A stretch of 64,000 nt of DNA. Origin: Dermacentor variabilis. Taxonomy: Eukaryota; Arthropoda; Arachnida; Ixodida; Ixodidae. The stretch spans positions 154,959,105 through 155,023,104 of the forward strand of contig NC_134572.1 in the NCBI RefSeq assembly GCF_050947875.1, written 5' to 3'. Below are positions 46,656 through 57,600 of the stretch, piece after piece (within the stretch, counting starts at the first letter, position 1; every line of letters starts with the position of its first letter). A model generated the notes under the pieces. That model was not told the DNA's origin. It worked only from the letters and a program-made list of their open reading frames with translations, and searched no databases. The position numbers and the translations under genes were made by a program.

Positions 46656-47419
46656 ATGACAACAACTGAAATACAAAGATCCATTAACAGTGGATATAAT
46701 TGTTGTTATTGTTTAGAGCCTTGGGGCGGTGCGTACAAAATCCATGTAGAACCTGAGGTCGGTGTACAAAAACACGCGCTAGGAATAGTTACCTTCTCTA
46801 AACATACTCATGAAAGTAAACTTCTGTTTCAATTGCTTCGTACTCTGCCGTTCAGTGAGGCGTATAAAGTGAAAGTTGCTCAGGTGACAACCATACCAAG
46901 AAACGTGCGCTCCCATTACAACCGATGTAGAAGAAAGACAAGAGCCCAGGCTCTGCTCCGTTCATTCCGCAGGGAGAGAAACGTGCGCTTTGTCGACGCA
47001 GCGGAATATGCGAACGGCCAAAGATACACCACCGTAATCATAAGCGCAGAGTGAAAAATCAGAAACACATGCAGTGTATACACCAAACGCTCGGAAAAAG
47101 CGGACGAAGTAGCGATTACGCTGGCCGTCACAGAACAGGAATCCGAAGTCGTACTAAGTGACGCGCAAACGGCAGTAAAGAATTACGCCAAAGGTCGAAT
47201 TTCCAAGGAAGGCCTGTCCATTCTGGCCAAAGCGGGCAGATCCAAAACCGCGAGCTCGAGAATCATATGGTTCCCCGCGCATGTAACCACGGAAGGCGAC
47301 GCGCTTCTGTGTGGCAGCAAGCCCGTGAGGCAGCGTTGAGGTAGGGCCTTGACCTTCCCCCGTTGGAAACCTGAGCCCGGGCCGCGTTAAACCTTCCCGG
47401 ACGTACAAGAAAGTTGTAT
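46656..47419 (+). pseudogene. LINE ORF2 RNase H and 3' end
   Basis: The frame to 47054 has RNVRFVDAAEYANGQRYTTV (first Asp of RNase H). After a stop it continues with KADEVAITLAVTEQE (Glu kept), VVLSDAQTAVKNYAKGRI (Asp kept) and [12 protein letters not shown] (His kept), then decays. The end ttaaaccttcccggacgtacaagaaagttg resembles the 3' UTR of I-type LINEs, and the ATCC array starts right after it. The 5' part is missing. Confidence 0.75.
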
Positions 47420-47540
47420 CCATCGATCCATTCATCCATCCATCCATTCATCCATCCATCCATCCATCCATCCATCCATCCATCCATCCATCCATCCATC
47501 CATCCATCCATCCATCCATCCATCCATCCATCCATCCATC
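47420..47540 (+). repeat. (ATCC)n microsatellite at a LINE 3' end
   Basis: About 28 units of ATCC with a few ATTC variants at the start, directly after the LINE end. Met-Asp-Gly-Trp and Ile-His-Pro-Ser frames across it are artefacts. Confidence 0.97.
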
Positions 47541-47579
47541 ACGTATTTAATGCAATAATAGGTTATAACAATCCGCTAC

Positions 47580-48005
47580 CTATCACAATATTTAATTTTC
47601 CGGCATGAAACACGAGGGCATCTAGGAACAACTGTATTAACTTACCACCATGTCAGAATTTATGTGGGAAAAGACTCGTGGAGTTGAACGGTGCTCTATT
47701 ATGGAACGCACTCCCACTCAGAGTAAGGACCAGCCAGAACTTTGTGCAATAATTAAAAAAAATATTTCATGAATCCTCACAGGGTCTTTCTATTTGTATC
47801 CCCTGATGCTCTGATATCTTTTGTTTACTCTATATTTTCGATGTAAGAATGCTTTAATAACATGTGTTTATGTTGTCTCGTACAATAAGTACGCTGTTCT
47901 TTTGATGTCTATTTTCTTATTAGACCCCATACTCGCCGCCTAAGCTATGGGTCCAAACAGTATTGTGTATTGTGTGTGTTGGCAATTAATTGAATAAAGA
48001 AAGCT
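47580..48005 (+). pseudogene. LINE 3' terminal fragment
   Basis: A frame near 47665-47775 reads KRLVELNGALLWNALPLRVR then TSQNFVQ and KKIFHES, the last codons of CR1/L2-type ORF2 (the LWNALP signature). A T-rich 3' UTR follows and ends in gaataaagaaagct at about 47993. It is a 5'-truncated copy. Confidence 0.65.
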
Positions 48006-49826
48006 AATAAGACACAAAAGACACCTAACAATGGTCCAATAAACCCGTGTTCAAAAGAAAACAAATGGCGGCATACGTATGACCCGGCAGCAGCCGCAAG
48101 AGCATAAGCCGCGGAGTCGACGGCAGAGGTTCGCCGAATAAAGCTGGAGAGTCGATCTTGCTGCAGTAGATGTGAGTGCTGTGCTGACTTTCCCAGGAGT
48201 CTAGAAATGATGACTTTCCTCGAGCAGGTACAGCTAACTTGAAGGGAACTACCGTGAGCTTTGTTGTAGACGTTGGTTAGTCTTGTCTTACGTCAACTAT
48301 GAGCAACACGGTAATAAGGTAGAAGCGTTTCGAAAAGCGGACTTCTCTTTTTCAAGGCGACACCTGTTTTCCTCTGCAAAGTTTCCCCAGATTTCCTCTG
48401 CACATCAGCCAGTCACTCTGAGTTCAGTCGCGGCTTGGCGGCCCAGCCGATTGTGGAGTGCACCAGCCCCTCTACGCTACTAGGAAGATTGTAGGATCAA
48501 CTTCACTGCTGAGCTGAGACTAAAATCTACGTTTAAAACAGTTCTGCTTCGCCTAGTTCCCTGTTCTTGAAGATATTGGACACCATCCAGTCAAGTTCAC
48601 CCAATTTTATCTTCACTCCAAAGGAGGTGTTGGCCGCGCCCTTTTTAATTATTGGAGAGGGAACGCGTAATTCTCCCGCATGGTGATAGAAGTCGCTACT
48701 TTGAATTACACCACACCGACGTAAAAGAACACCCTTGAGTATGTGGCGGACATCGACTGCCCGTTGACAAACACTGAACGAACAGCAGCAGCCAGCCATA
48801 CGATTCCAAACCCTCTGACAACATAAGCACTGTTAGCCTCAGTACGACACAGGATTGCACTGACACACCACATATTTCAGGGCATTCGCAACCCTTCCCC
48901 TCTTCGCAACCTTCTAAACGCACGTTCGGGGCCGATAATGCACAGGGGCCCCCCGAAAAAACTTTCGGTACGTTAAGGGCCTGCCAACAATAACAAAAAA
49001 CTCTCTGAACCTGCCTTCGACATTTTCCGCCGTAGGGTCGAGGGGTCGGCATTAACCGTCTTGCTGGGCGGTTCCCGATTGCGTGTCACTTTGGCGCCCC
49101 TTGTTCAATGCTTCGGCCACTCTAACAATGCAACACAGTTACACCCTTCTTAGACTGCTTTTAGAAAATTTATTACTTTGTGTATTGTTGAGAAATAAAA
49201 TCTTGATATACAGAATAAGCAGTTCTTTTCGGTAAGAGATATTTACGCATAAATGGTAAAGGGGAGTAAAGCTACGTGTATACTTGTGTTCCAAGGACGC
49301 CTTTATAATTGCAGCGTCTCTTTGTACATGTGCTATTGCCTCATGGATATTATGTAACGTTGTCTGCAGTACCCCGTCATTTCGAACGTTCCCTAAGGCA
49401 CAAATTTTTCCGCCTCAGGTTTTATTTCAGGTTTCGATTCGTGATGAGGCTCGGATATATATGTGGTGGTTAAAAACTTGGTTGTCGAACCAATACGTTG
49501 GGGCGATTCTGAAAATTACTGTGAACTGCAGGATTACTGATGAAGCAAGATTTTCTAAATGTGCCGAACATGAAATCTCTGCCATCACCTGAATCGCAGG
49601 CCCAAGTACCTGAGGTCTGGCGCAAGTCATGCATTACAGATGCATTCATAACTAAACAATCTCAATTTAGATGTCTAGAATTTACCTTTCTTGAGCTTTA
49701 ACAAATTAGGGACCGGTTTCTTTTTGTTCTTGCTATCTCGAATAAATCTAGTATATTAACTTATCTTTGTACTAATAATTCGCAGGCAAAAAATCATTGC
49801 TCTTGCCTAATTATTTTTTGAAATAT
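48006..49826. other. Unassigned interval
   Basis: A minus-strand frame of 88 codons (48533-48799; FYHHAGELRVPSPII) looks protein-like but is unrecognised. It could be an unknown element. Nothing else supported. Confidence 0.4.
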
Positions 49827-49827
49827 A

Positions 49828-52222
49828 GCCCGTGGCCATATGGTCACACTGGGCCTTTATGCTACAGCAAAATACGCGTAGTGAAAAACGTTTATTTCAA
49901 GCCACGAAACATCCCAAAAAACACACGTAGCGAATAGTCGAGCACTTATTTAGTGTGGTATGGTTTAAATCATGGAATACACATGCCGTCGTCATACTTT
50001 GTGCGTTTTGTACATTTCTGTTGCAATTATCTCATGCACACCTCCACCTCTTGCCATTATGCATTGGTGAAACAAAGTGGGCCACTTGGTCATACCGTGT
50101 GCCAGTCAGGACATCACCAGCCCTTAGTATTCTGCGTTGACCAGTTTGTCTATGCTTGTTGTCCCATCGCATCAGGAAGCTTTGTGCAATTTGCCCACGG
50201 GATTCCACCTGCGTGACATTGAACCCTGTGCTACCAATTAGTGCCAGTGCGTTGCAGATAGATACATTACAAAGTCAAGTGAAAATCGGCCACCATCACT
50301 TTTGGCACGAATTAAAATCCTAAGGGCGCCTAGGTTTGCATCCATCTGGTCCGTACCTCCCATAAAACATCTACTGAGCAACAGTGTTTCTTGCGGGCCA
50401 CCTTGATTTGCTTCTTCTGAACATGAGAGTGCCGCTCTGCAGATGACATTGACTCTACACCGTGAATGGTGCTTACGATCATTAATACAGGAATGTCCAT
50501 CCAGCGGACAACAATTATGCCATTGTTGCTCAGCACGGGCTCTCCGTGCTCGCGAGTTTGGCGCTTCACGAATTGTGGTCGAGCGATAAGGCACTCTTTG
50601 GGAACACGGTTCTGCTTCACTGTGCCCGGGCCTTCGTAGCCCTGTGCCTTGAGATGCCTGAGTAGCTGCATGCCTGTGAATAAATTATCAAAATAGAAAA
50701 AGAAAGAAAGGTCGTGCGTCTACGCTGCGAGTTCATCCACCATTTGAAGAAGTGGCGCCGCTGCTTTTCCGCAGTCCTTTTCATATTTTTCATATGTTCT
50801 GGGATCCTCTGCTTCCCTTGATACACTTTGAGGTTTACAAGGTATCCGTTCTTGGCATTTAGGCACCATACTTTATACTGGAAGCGGATAGGCTTTCCGC
50901 GTATAAACTGTTTACAGCCATGACGACCATAATAGTGAATCACATTTTCGTCATATCTCAGGTGACGCACAGGATGAAAGTGCTCCAGAAACCTTGCTTT
51001 CAATAGTGCCATCAATGGGTACAACTTTGCCAACTTGTCCCTAAGCGTTAGGCTTGCATTTCGCACAGTGAAGGAATAGCATTATCTGTACGAAGCGATT
51101 TCTTCGCATAGCATTGTAGGCCATCGTATTGCGCATATCCAAGCCGCTGTCCCAATAGCACTTTTTACCTGGCAAGTGGTTTTAGCCGGACAAAACGAGC
51201 ACTCCAAGGAAACCTAATTCTTCTTTGATAACCTCCGTAACGGGCACATTGAAATATAATGCAGACTATCTTATTTGTTCGACTATCAGCTCCACGACGG
51301 CTTCGACAAAAAAGATTTCGATCAACTCAACAGTTGAAAAGTCCCTGTAAGCAGCAACGTTTGGGTAGGGAAATATGCCAAGGCTTTTCTGGAGATCACC
51401 GTTCGTCCACTTAGAAGCAGTGCATAATTTCGCAGGAATGGCCACATCAACTAGAGCAGAAGAAACCTCTCATGTTCCGCCACCTAGCCCGACGGAGTCT
51501 ACATCGTTCGAGTCGGATCCACCAATGTGGCGTCCGTCAGTGAAAACGGTTTCAGCGACGGCTCATAGCTGCCGCCCGATTAGATTGTCAATGAGCCCGC
51601 CTGAGTCTTCATCGGCCGACTTTTCATCCGAATAGGTGCTAGCCTCTCGCGGGTCGATATAAATCACTGACACGTCATCATCGTCTTCTTCGAGTATCTT
51701 TGCTATTTATTCCAACATCAACCTAGACAGACAATAAAATAAGAAATAACTACTGCGGGAACGCGCCAGTAGCCATGCAATAGATCAGAATGCAGTTAAA
51801 AAAATAAAAAGAAGATAGCCTAAAGGCCCAGCGTGACCATATGGCAACGCGCAAAATAACATGCTCATTCAGTAAAAAATCAAACATTAATCTTTCACAA
51901 ATGCTCATCGAAGGTCCCATATTCAAAGATCAATATGGAGGTAAGGATATCCGACTATTGCTCAAACAACTAATGAAAAAAAAACATTACCCCTTGGAGT
52001 GATGCATGGCGACGCTACTCGCACAGCAACGCTCATTCCCGCCCTTGCGAGGGACTCCCGCAAAACGATTCACGCCTGCTGCCACTTGATATCCATAAAT
52101 CGAACTCTCATTTGTCTAACGTCATGTAAAAGGCGATTTTGGTGCTGTTTTGTTAATCTTAATTCATTCAAATGCACTGTTCAGACTAACGTTACCATAT
52201 GGTCACGCTGGTATTTAATGGG
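49828..52222 (-). mobile_element. piggyBac-type DNA transposon, degenerate
   Basis: A piggyBac transposase remnant (50225-51640, minus) is flanked by inverted repeats: 49828-49865 and the reverse complement of 51814-51851 share catatggtcac(a/g)ctgggccttta. A third copy of the core, ccatatggtcacgctgg, lies at 52195-52211, and the element appears to end at 52222 (aatggg) directly before TTAA (52223-52226), the target of piggyBac elements. The matching outer left end was not found and is probably deleted. The inner pair would then be subterminal repeats. Confidence 0.65.
50225..51640 (-). pseudogene. piggyBac transposase remnant
   Basis: Minus-strand frames in order: an acidic N-terminus (DSNDVDSVG, about 51510), FPYPNVAAYRDFSTVELIEI (about 51370), NRFVQIMLFLHCA (about 51080), RDKLAKLYPLMALLKARFLE (51020), HLRYDENVIHYYGRHGCKQF with the first catalytic Asp (50935), FQYKVWCLNAKNGYLVNLKV, FYFDNLFTGMQLLRHLKAQG with the second Asp (50690), IIVVRWMDIPVLMIVSTIHG with the third Asp (50500), and a remnant of the FMGGTDQMDANLG motif (50370). 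The family cuts and pastes DNA at TTAA. All three Asp survive, yet at least four frameshifts or stops break the frame (near 51250, 51065, 50780, 50380). The C-terminal Cys-rich domain is not evident. Confidence 0.85.
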
Positions 52223-52226
52223 TTAA
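52195..52226. repeat. piggyBac right terminus with TTAA target
   Basis: ccatatggtcacgctggtatttaatggg followed by ttaa. The inward reading begins CCCATTAAATACC, a CCC-type terminus as in piggyBac elements. Confidence 0.55.
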
Positions 52227-53108
52227 TTAATATCGTTAACATGAAATACTAAAGATACTAGAGAAGAGAAGCTGCTAAGCCGGAAAGCAGAGGCGGACAC
52301 GGCATGGTGGTGTGCATTTCGCTATCACGGCAGTGATGCTTACGAAGGAGCTACCAGTAATGTGTTAACAGTTGAGGAAGGGACTAAAGTGAAATATGGG
52401 GCTAAGTTTAGGCTAGATCTCAGGTCAAGTTGTGTATCATGAGACACCCCCCCCCCTCAGTCCAGCTTATGACGGCACCATCGACACGCAAAACGCAGCT
52501 TTACGATGATAAAGTCTCAACACAAATTTGATTGTCCACAAAGGCTCGCAAGACGCAGGGAACAAGGCAGCCCGAACCAACGGTTAGAGTCCTGGCAGCC
52601 GTGCTATTTACAGTGGTAGACCTAAGAAAGTAGACCTAAGAAAAGCGAATTATAGACGCCGTCGTGCGCGAACAGCATCGGCACCACTTCCCTCGAGAAC
52701 AGTATTGGAGGCTTTCACAGAAAGCCTGACACTGCGAAACTTTCCTAATGTGTAACATTCAGAGCTATGTGAGCTTTCTGCCTTTTTTTTTGCTGTGCTG
52801 AGAGAAGAGGCAATGAACGGGGTTCTATTACAGCGAAGCTATGTATGCCAAGGTTTGCGTGCCTTTTTCGTGCTCGTGAATAAACCTGTGTAAGAAAAAA
52901 CTATCACGATGAGCGATGGCTCGTGGAAGAAGTCCCAACCAGCCGCCGCTGCTTTTTCGGTGAGATATTATTGTCTGTTTTCTTCGAAGAATCAGTGCTG
53001 TATGAAAATTTCATTGTTGTCCAGAGAGAACAGACATCCCGTGGGATACCTATGTGCTAAAGATCACGCACAATATCGTGTCATTTTGTTGCACTCCGCA
53101 GCGCATCT
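52227..53108. other. Unassigned; probable 5' UTR of the following LINE in part
   Basis: No coding signal. There is a local duplication tagacctaagaaa at about 52617-52645. The right end probably belongs to the 5' leader of the LINE at 53109. Confidence 0.35.
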
Positions 53109-54420
53109 ATGCCTACCACAGTGGTAGGCAGCAAAGAACACGGGCACGAGCAATATGTCCGACAGCGCGTTCCTAGCCGCATGAGCGCCGTAGAATCGGC
53201 ACCGCACTCGGGAGTGCGACAACACGGGCCTAATGTCATCAAGCCGGCTGCACTAGCTTCCAGCGCACCTTCAGTGAATATGGTTGAGACAAGCGAACGT
53301 GAAGCCAAGAAACCACGGGTTGAGGACGACAGGACATTTACCTATGAGTTAAGTGAAGTCGAAGACATAAACTGCGATTCTTGGTGATGTATAAAGAGAA
53401 GTGGCCTGGGGGAATTCCAGGTGTTTTCGACCCTCACAGGAAGAACGCAACTTTTCGCAACTGAATCCAAACCGCGCCGCGTCGCAAATTGTTTCCGCGG
53501 CAAAGGAAAATGTACAGTCATACCGCGTGAATGGACATGGAAGTTTCTCTGTCAACGTTATTCAGTCTCATCTCCAAAACCTCTACTGTCGATGAGGGAA
53601 ATGGCTGGTTTTGGAGTCAAGCCAATCCTTCCGGCATGTCAACAATGTTGGCAGGATTCGCCATGTGCCAGTTGAGAATGTGGAAGAACAACTGGTTGAC
53701 TTCCTGAAGGATTTTGTAGTGACATCTGCCCGTCATCAGGCGCGCTATAATCTTCAAGAAGACTGAGCGCTAGAATCGCGCCCTCTGAGAGCCATCACTC
53801 TCCATTTCAGATGTGAAAAGCCAATGCCTCAAGGAGTGTATATGGGTTTCACGAGTCATTCCGTAGAAGATTACCATGACCGTGCTTTGAGATGCTACAA
53901 CTGTGAGCGATTTGTACATTTATCGAAGAACTGCCCCAGTCCACGTGGCTGCAAGATATGCTCAGAAGACAACTACCATTCAGAGTGCAAGTTTGTGTGT
54001 CAGCAAAAGTGTGCCAACTGTGGCGGAAACCATAGAGCTCCCTACTCCGGGTGCTGTCAGAGCAGAGGTGCCTCAAGATTACGCAGACATGACTTGAAAT
54101 ACGGAGTGCTGACTTTTCGTAATGCGCCCCCACCCAGCCTTCATACGGTAAGATACGGGCCTCCAACTACCAACAAAGAAAAAAGCAAGGCGTCAATTTT
54201 AACTATTCTGCAGCTCTAAAGCATTCAGGTCGAAAACGCTCCGACAGCGAGCGACACCATCCACTTTCAGAGAATACTATTCATCTTGCCCAGGCATCGA
54301 GGGAAATTCTCGAACCTTCTCAGCAACGCCCTCTGCCATTGACACACCAACCTCATCTAACCGCTGCATTCGCCTCAACCACACTAGTCATCTCAGCGAG
54401 AATCTCAGTCAGCTCTTCAG
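53109..54420 (+). pseudogene. LINE ORF1 (gag-like, zinc knuckles)
   Basis: Starts MPTTVVGSKEHGHEQYV at 53109 and proceeds through a charged N-terminus (EREAKKPRVEDDRTF). After a stop at 53385 and frame changes, a central domain with KENVQSYRVNGHGSFSVNV (53510) follows. The C-terminal part (53824 onward) begins MPQGVYMGFTSH and carries three Cys/His knuckles: CYNCERFVHLSKNC, CKICSEDNYHSEC and CANCGGNHRAPYSGC. ORF1 proteins of I/Jockey-type LINEs bind the element RNA. Stops near 53385, 53597 and 54217 inactivate it. It lies 5' of ORF2 with a gap of about 200 bp, the usual order. Confidence 0.85.
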
Positions 54421-54634
54421 CGACCTGCTTCGAGCATAGATAGAGCTTCAGCGTCGTTTGGTTATTACGCGTCTATACCCGTGGCACAGATGATCCCGCC
54501 CATGCTATTCACAGGTCTGCGTCCAATTCTCTGTGCCATTCTACGGTACACGTGAACATCCTACCAGAGCTAAAAGTACTGCTTTATATGGAATCGTTGG
54601 CGCCCCCACAACCACCAACAGCTCCACGGCTGGC

Positions 54635-57600
54635 TTACAGTGAATAATTGTTGCAATAATGTGTTTATCTTTCCATGGAATGCTAATAGCCTTCGAAATA
54701 GGTCAGCTCATTTTCGCAAACTACTAGCTCAACATAACTTTCCTGTTTTCTGTATACAGGAGGCAGGCGTACGAAATGACTTTAGTCTTTCAAATATATG
54801 CTATATATCAATCATCGCGCGTTGCTGGAAGTAGCAGAGCGATGTTACGCGTGAGAAAAGACCTGCCGTCCTGTTTAATGCAGTCGAGCGATTTAGATGT
54901 ACCGGAGTTCGTAGCGTGCAAGACATCTTTTAGAAATAGAAGCGTCACAGTGATCAGTATTTGTCTACAATGTTCTAGCAAAATATCAGCGGACAGTTAG
55001 GTGAATGTGTTTCGTATCATAAACTCACATGTGTCATATCATGAGAAGCCAACAAACACTGCCACCAAGGACAACATAGGGGAAAGTACTTGTGCTTAAT
55101 AAATGGAATGTAGAAATGATAAGCTAATGGAAATTAAAGTGGATGAAAAAACAACTTGCCGCAGGTGGGAACTGAACCCACAACCTTGGCATTTCGCGTG
55201 CGATGCTCTACCAATTGAGCTACAGCAGCGCTGTTTTCCCATCCACTTTCTTAGGTATTTATGTGTACTAGTAGAACCCCGGGAGTGTTAGCCAGCGCCA
55301 CCACTCACAGACCTTGGCGGCGGACGTGGAACGTCCTTGTTGCCGCAGGCGTCACGAAAACGTGATCTTATAGGGTGAAGGCAACTGGTCAATAAACCCA
55401 CATATGCCACCTGAAGACATCAATGTTGCCGGATTCGAGACCCTCGTTATGTAATAAACGAGAAGAAAGAGTTGTAGGTTCGGTTCCCACCTGCGGCAAA
55501 TTGTTTGTTCATCCACTTTAATTTTCATTAACTTATCGTTTCTACATTCCATTTATTATGCACACGTATTTCCCCTATGTTGTCCGTGGTGTCAGTGTTT
55601 GTTGGCTTCTCATCATATGACTAATAAAAATCGGGCCCCTCGGTTAACCCCCTTTCAAACTCACATGTGCTATTTGTGGAGTCTTCAACGCACATAACAT
55701 CATCTGGTGCAGGTAATATAATGATTCCCGCGGAAGCATTATAGTGTCTGCCGCAGAAAACAGTAATCTGATTGTGTCAAATGACAGCTCTCCAAAGTTC
55801 TTGCGGGGATTTCGATACTCAAGCTGTATAGATGTTGCGTTGTTCTCACAAGACGTTCTTGATGGAGTTGAACGGTCAACAGGCATACATAGAAACGCAC
55901 GGTAGTGATCATTTTCCGATCGTGGTAAAACATCGCCTCATACAAAGTGAAGGTACCTGGCGCTACTCAAGATATACTAATTCGCAAAGCTTTCGTCACT
56001 ATTTAAGTAACTCGTTGGGCGAAAATCGGAACTTTTCAAGTTTTGCAAGCACATTTTTTGAGTCTTACAAGATCTGCACTACGCAAGTCCTTGTTCGAAG
56101 TGTATACGCTGCATTCGACGGGAATAATAATGTATAAGAGCAATTAGAAGACGCACACAACGTGCTTACGGCCGTAGAGGAACACTGGATCACTATAATA
56201 TGCCGCGGAAAGTTCAGTCAACTTCGCGCAGACGCTTACAAAAATTAGGTACGAGACGATGGTGAGAATACTGCGCGTCGTTGTCTCCGTTTACTCCAGT
56301 TCCCAGAATATGGTCAGTTATCCGATCTTTTACTGGTCCACTTACCCAGAGTCATCCCTTCCGAGCCCTTGCCGCAGCACGAAGCCCTTCAGAAATATCT
56401 GTTGCTGATGAAATCTCTCAACTTATATCCAGACCAGGAATTCCGTTTGCTTGCCTACAATTTATAAGTTCGACAACACTAGCACAACAGACGGTTTGTG
56501 CGTGCTTTACATCACAACATCATCAATTGACTGTGAGTTTAGTTTAAATGAATTGAAATGTGCTCTTTCCTCAAGCCGTCCAAATACCACCGCAGGCCCA
56601 GATGGTGTTACGTATGTGATGTTAATGAACCTAGGTCCAGCAGGAAGAATGGCTCTTTTGGAGATATTTACTGATATCAGAATTAGAGAGACTCTTCCAG
56701 ATTCGGAGAATTTGCTCGGGTACTTCCAGTACTGATACCAGGAAAGACTCCCCTATGTATTGACTGCTATTGACCCGTCAGTCTCACAAGCTCTTTTTCC
56801 ACACTAATGGAGAAGATGATAGACAGTCGACCACAATGGTGGTGTGAACATACAAATGTACTTTCCAACTAGATCACTGGTTTTCGAGAAAATGCGTGTG
56901 CACTGCATGCAGTATTAGACACTGCCACATGCGTTGAACGTGAATGAATTTGTGGAAATGTTACAGAAGCAGTATCCTTAGAGATTCAAAAAGCATTCGA
57001 CACTCTTTGTAACATACACGTCCTTGCTGGTATGTTAGAGCTTAGCCTACACGGTTGAACACAGCGGTAGGTATCACATTTTTGGAAAGATAGAGAAATA
57101 TTTATGCAAACAATCGAACGAAAGAGTAATTAGCACAGCATCATGCAGGGCATTCCGCAGGGCAGTTTTGTCAGTCCGTTTTATTCAACTGTGTCATGGA
57201 AGCTTTGACACAATAGCTCCCCTCTGGTCTACAGTATTCTCTGTACGCAGACATCTGCAGTTGGGCCTCAAGATCTCATATACAAAACATTCAAACAACG
57301 CTGGAAGAGAGACTTGATAGTATCGACGCCACTTTGAAAGAAAGGTGCATCAGTCGTTCAAGCGCAAAGACTACTGTACTTCCTTTGACTAGACGCCAGA
57401 TGAATAATTTCTAACTTACGCCTAATGGGCAAACTTTGACGTTTGTCAAAGAGCATAAGTGTCTTGGAGTTATTCTTGACCGCCAGCTGACATGGGCAGC
57501 GCAGATCCGCCCAATTGAAAAGGAGATTAATGCTGTATTAAACCTACTTCGGCCAATCGCAGGCACAACGTGGGGGGGATCACTCTCTTCACTACTACAA

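Noticed and set aside
47263..47608. Met-Asp-Gly-Trp and Ile-His-Pro-Ser frames
   Set aside because: Artefacts of the ATCC microsatellite.
55156..55229. A functional tRNA gene on the minus strand
   Set aside because: It lies inside a SINE arm, lacks T33 in the anticodon loop and has an acceptor mismatch.
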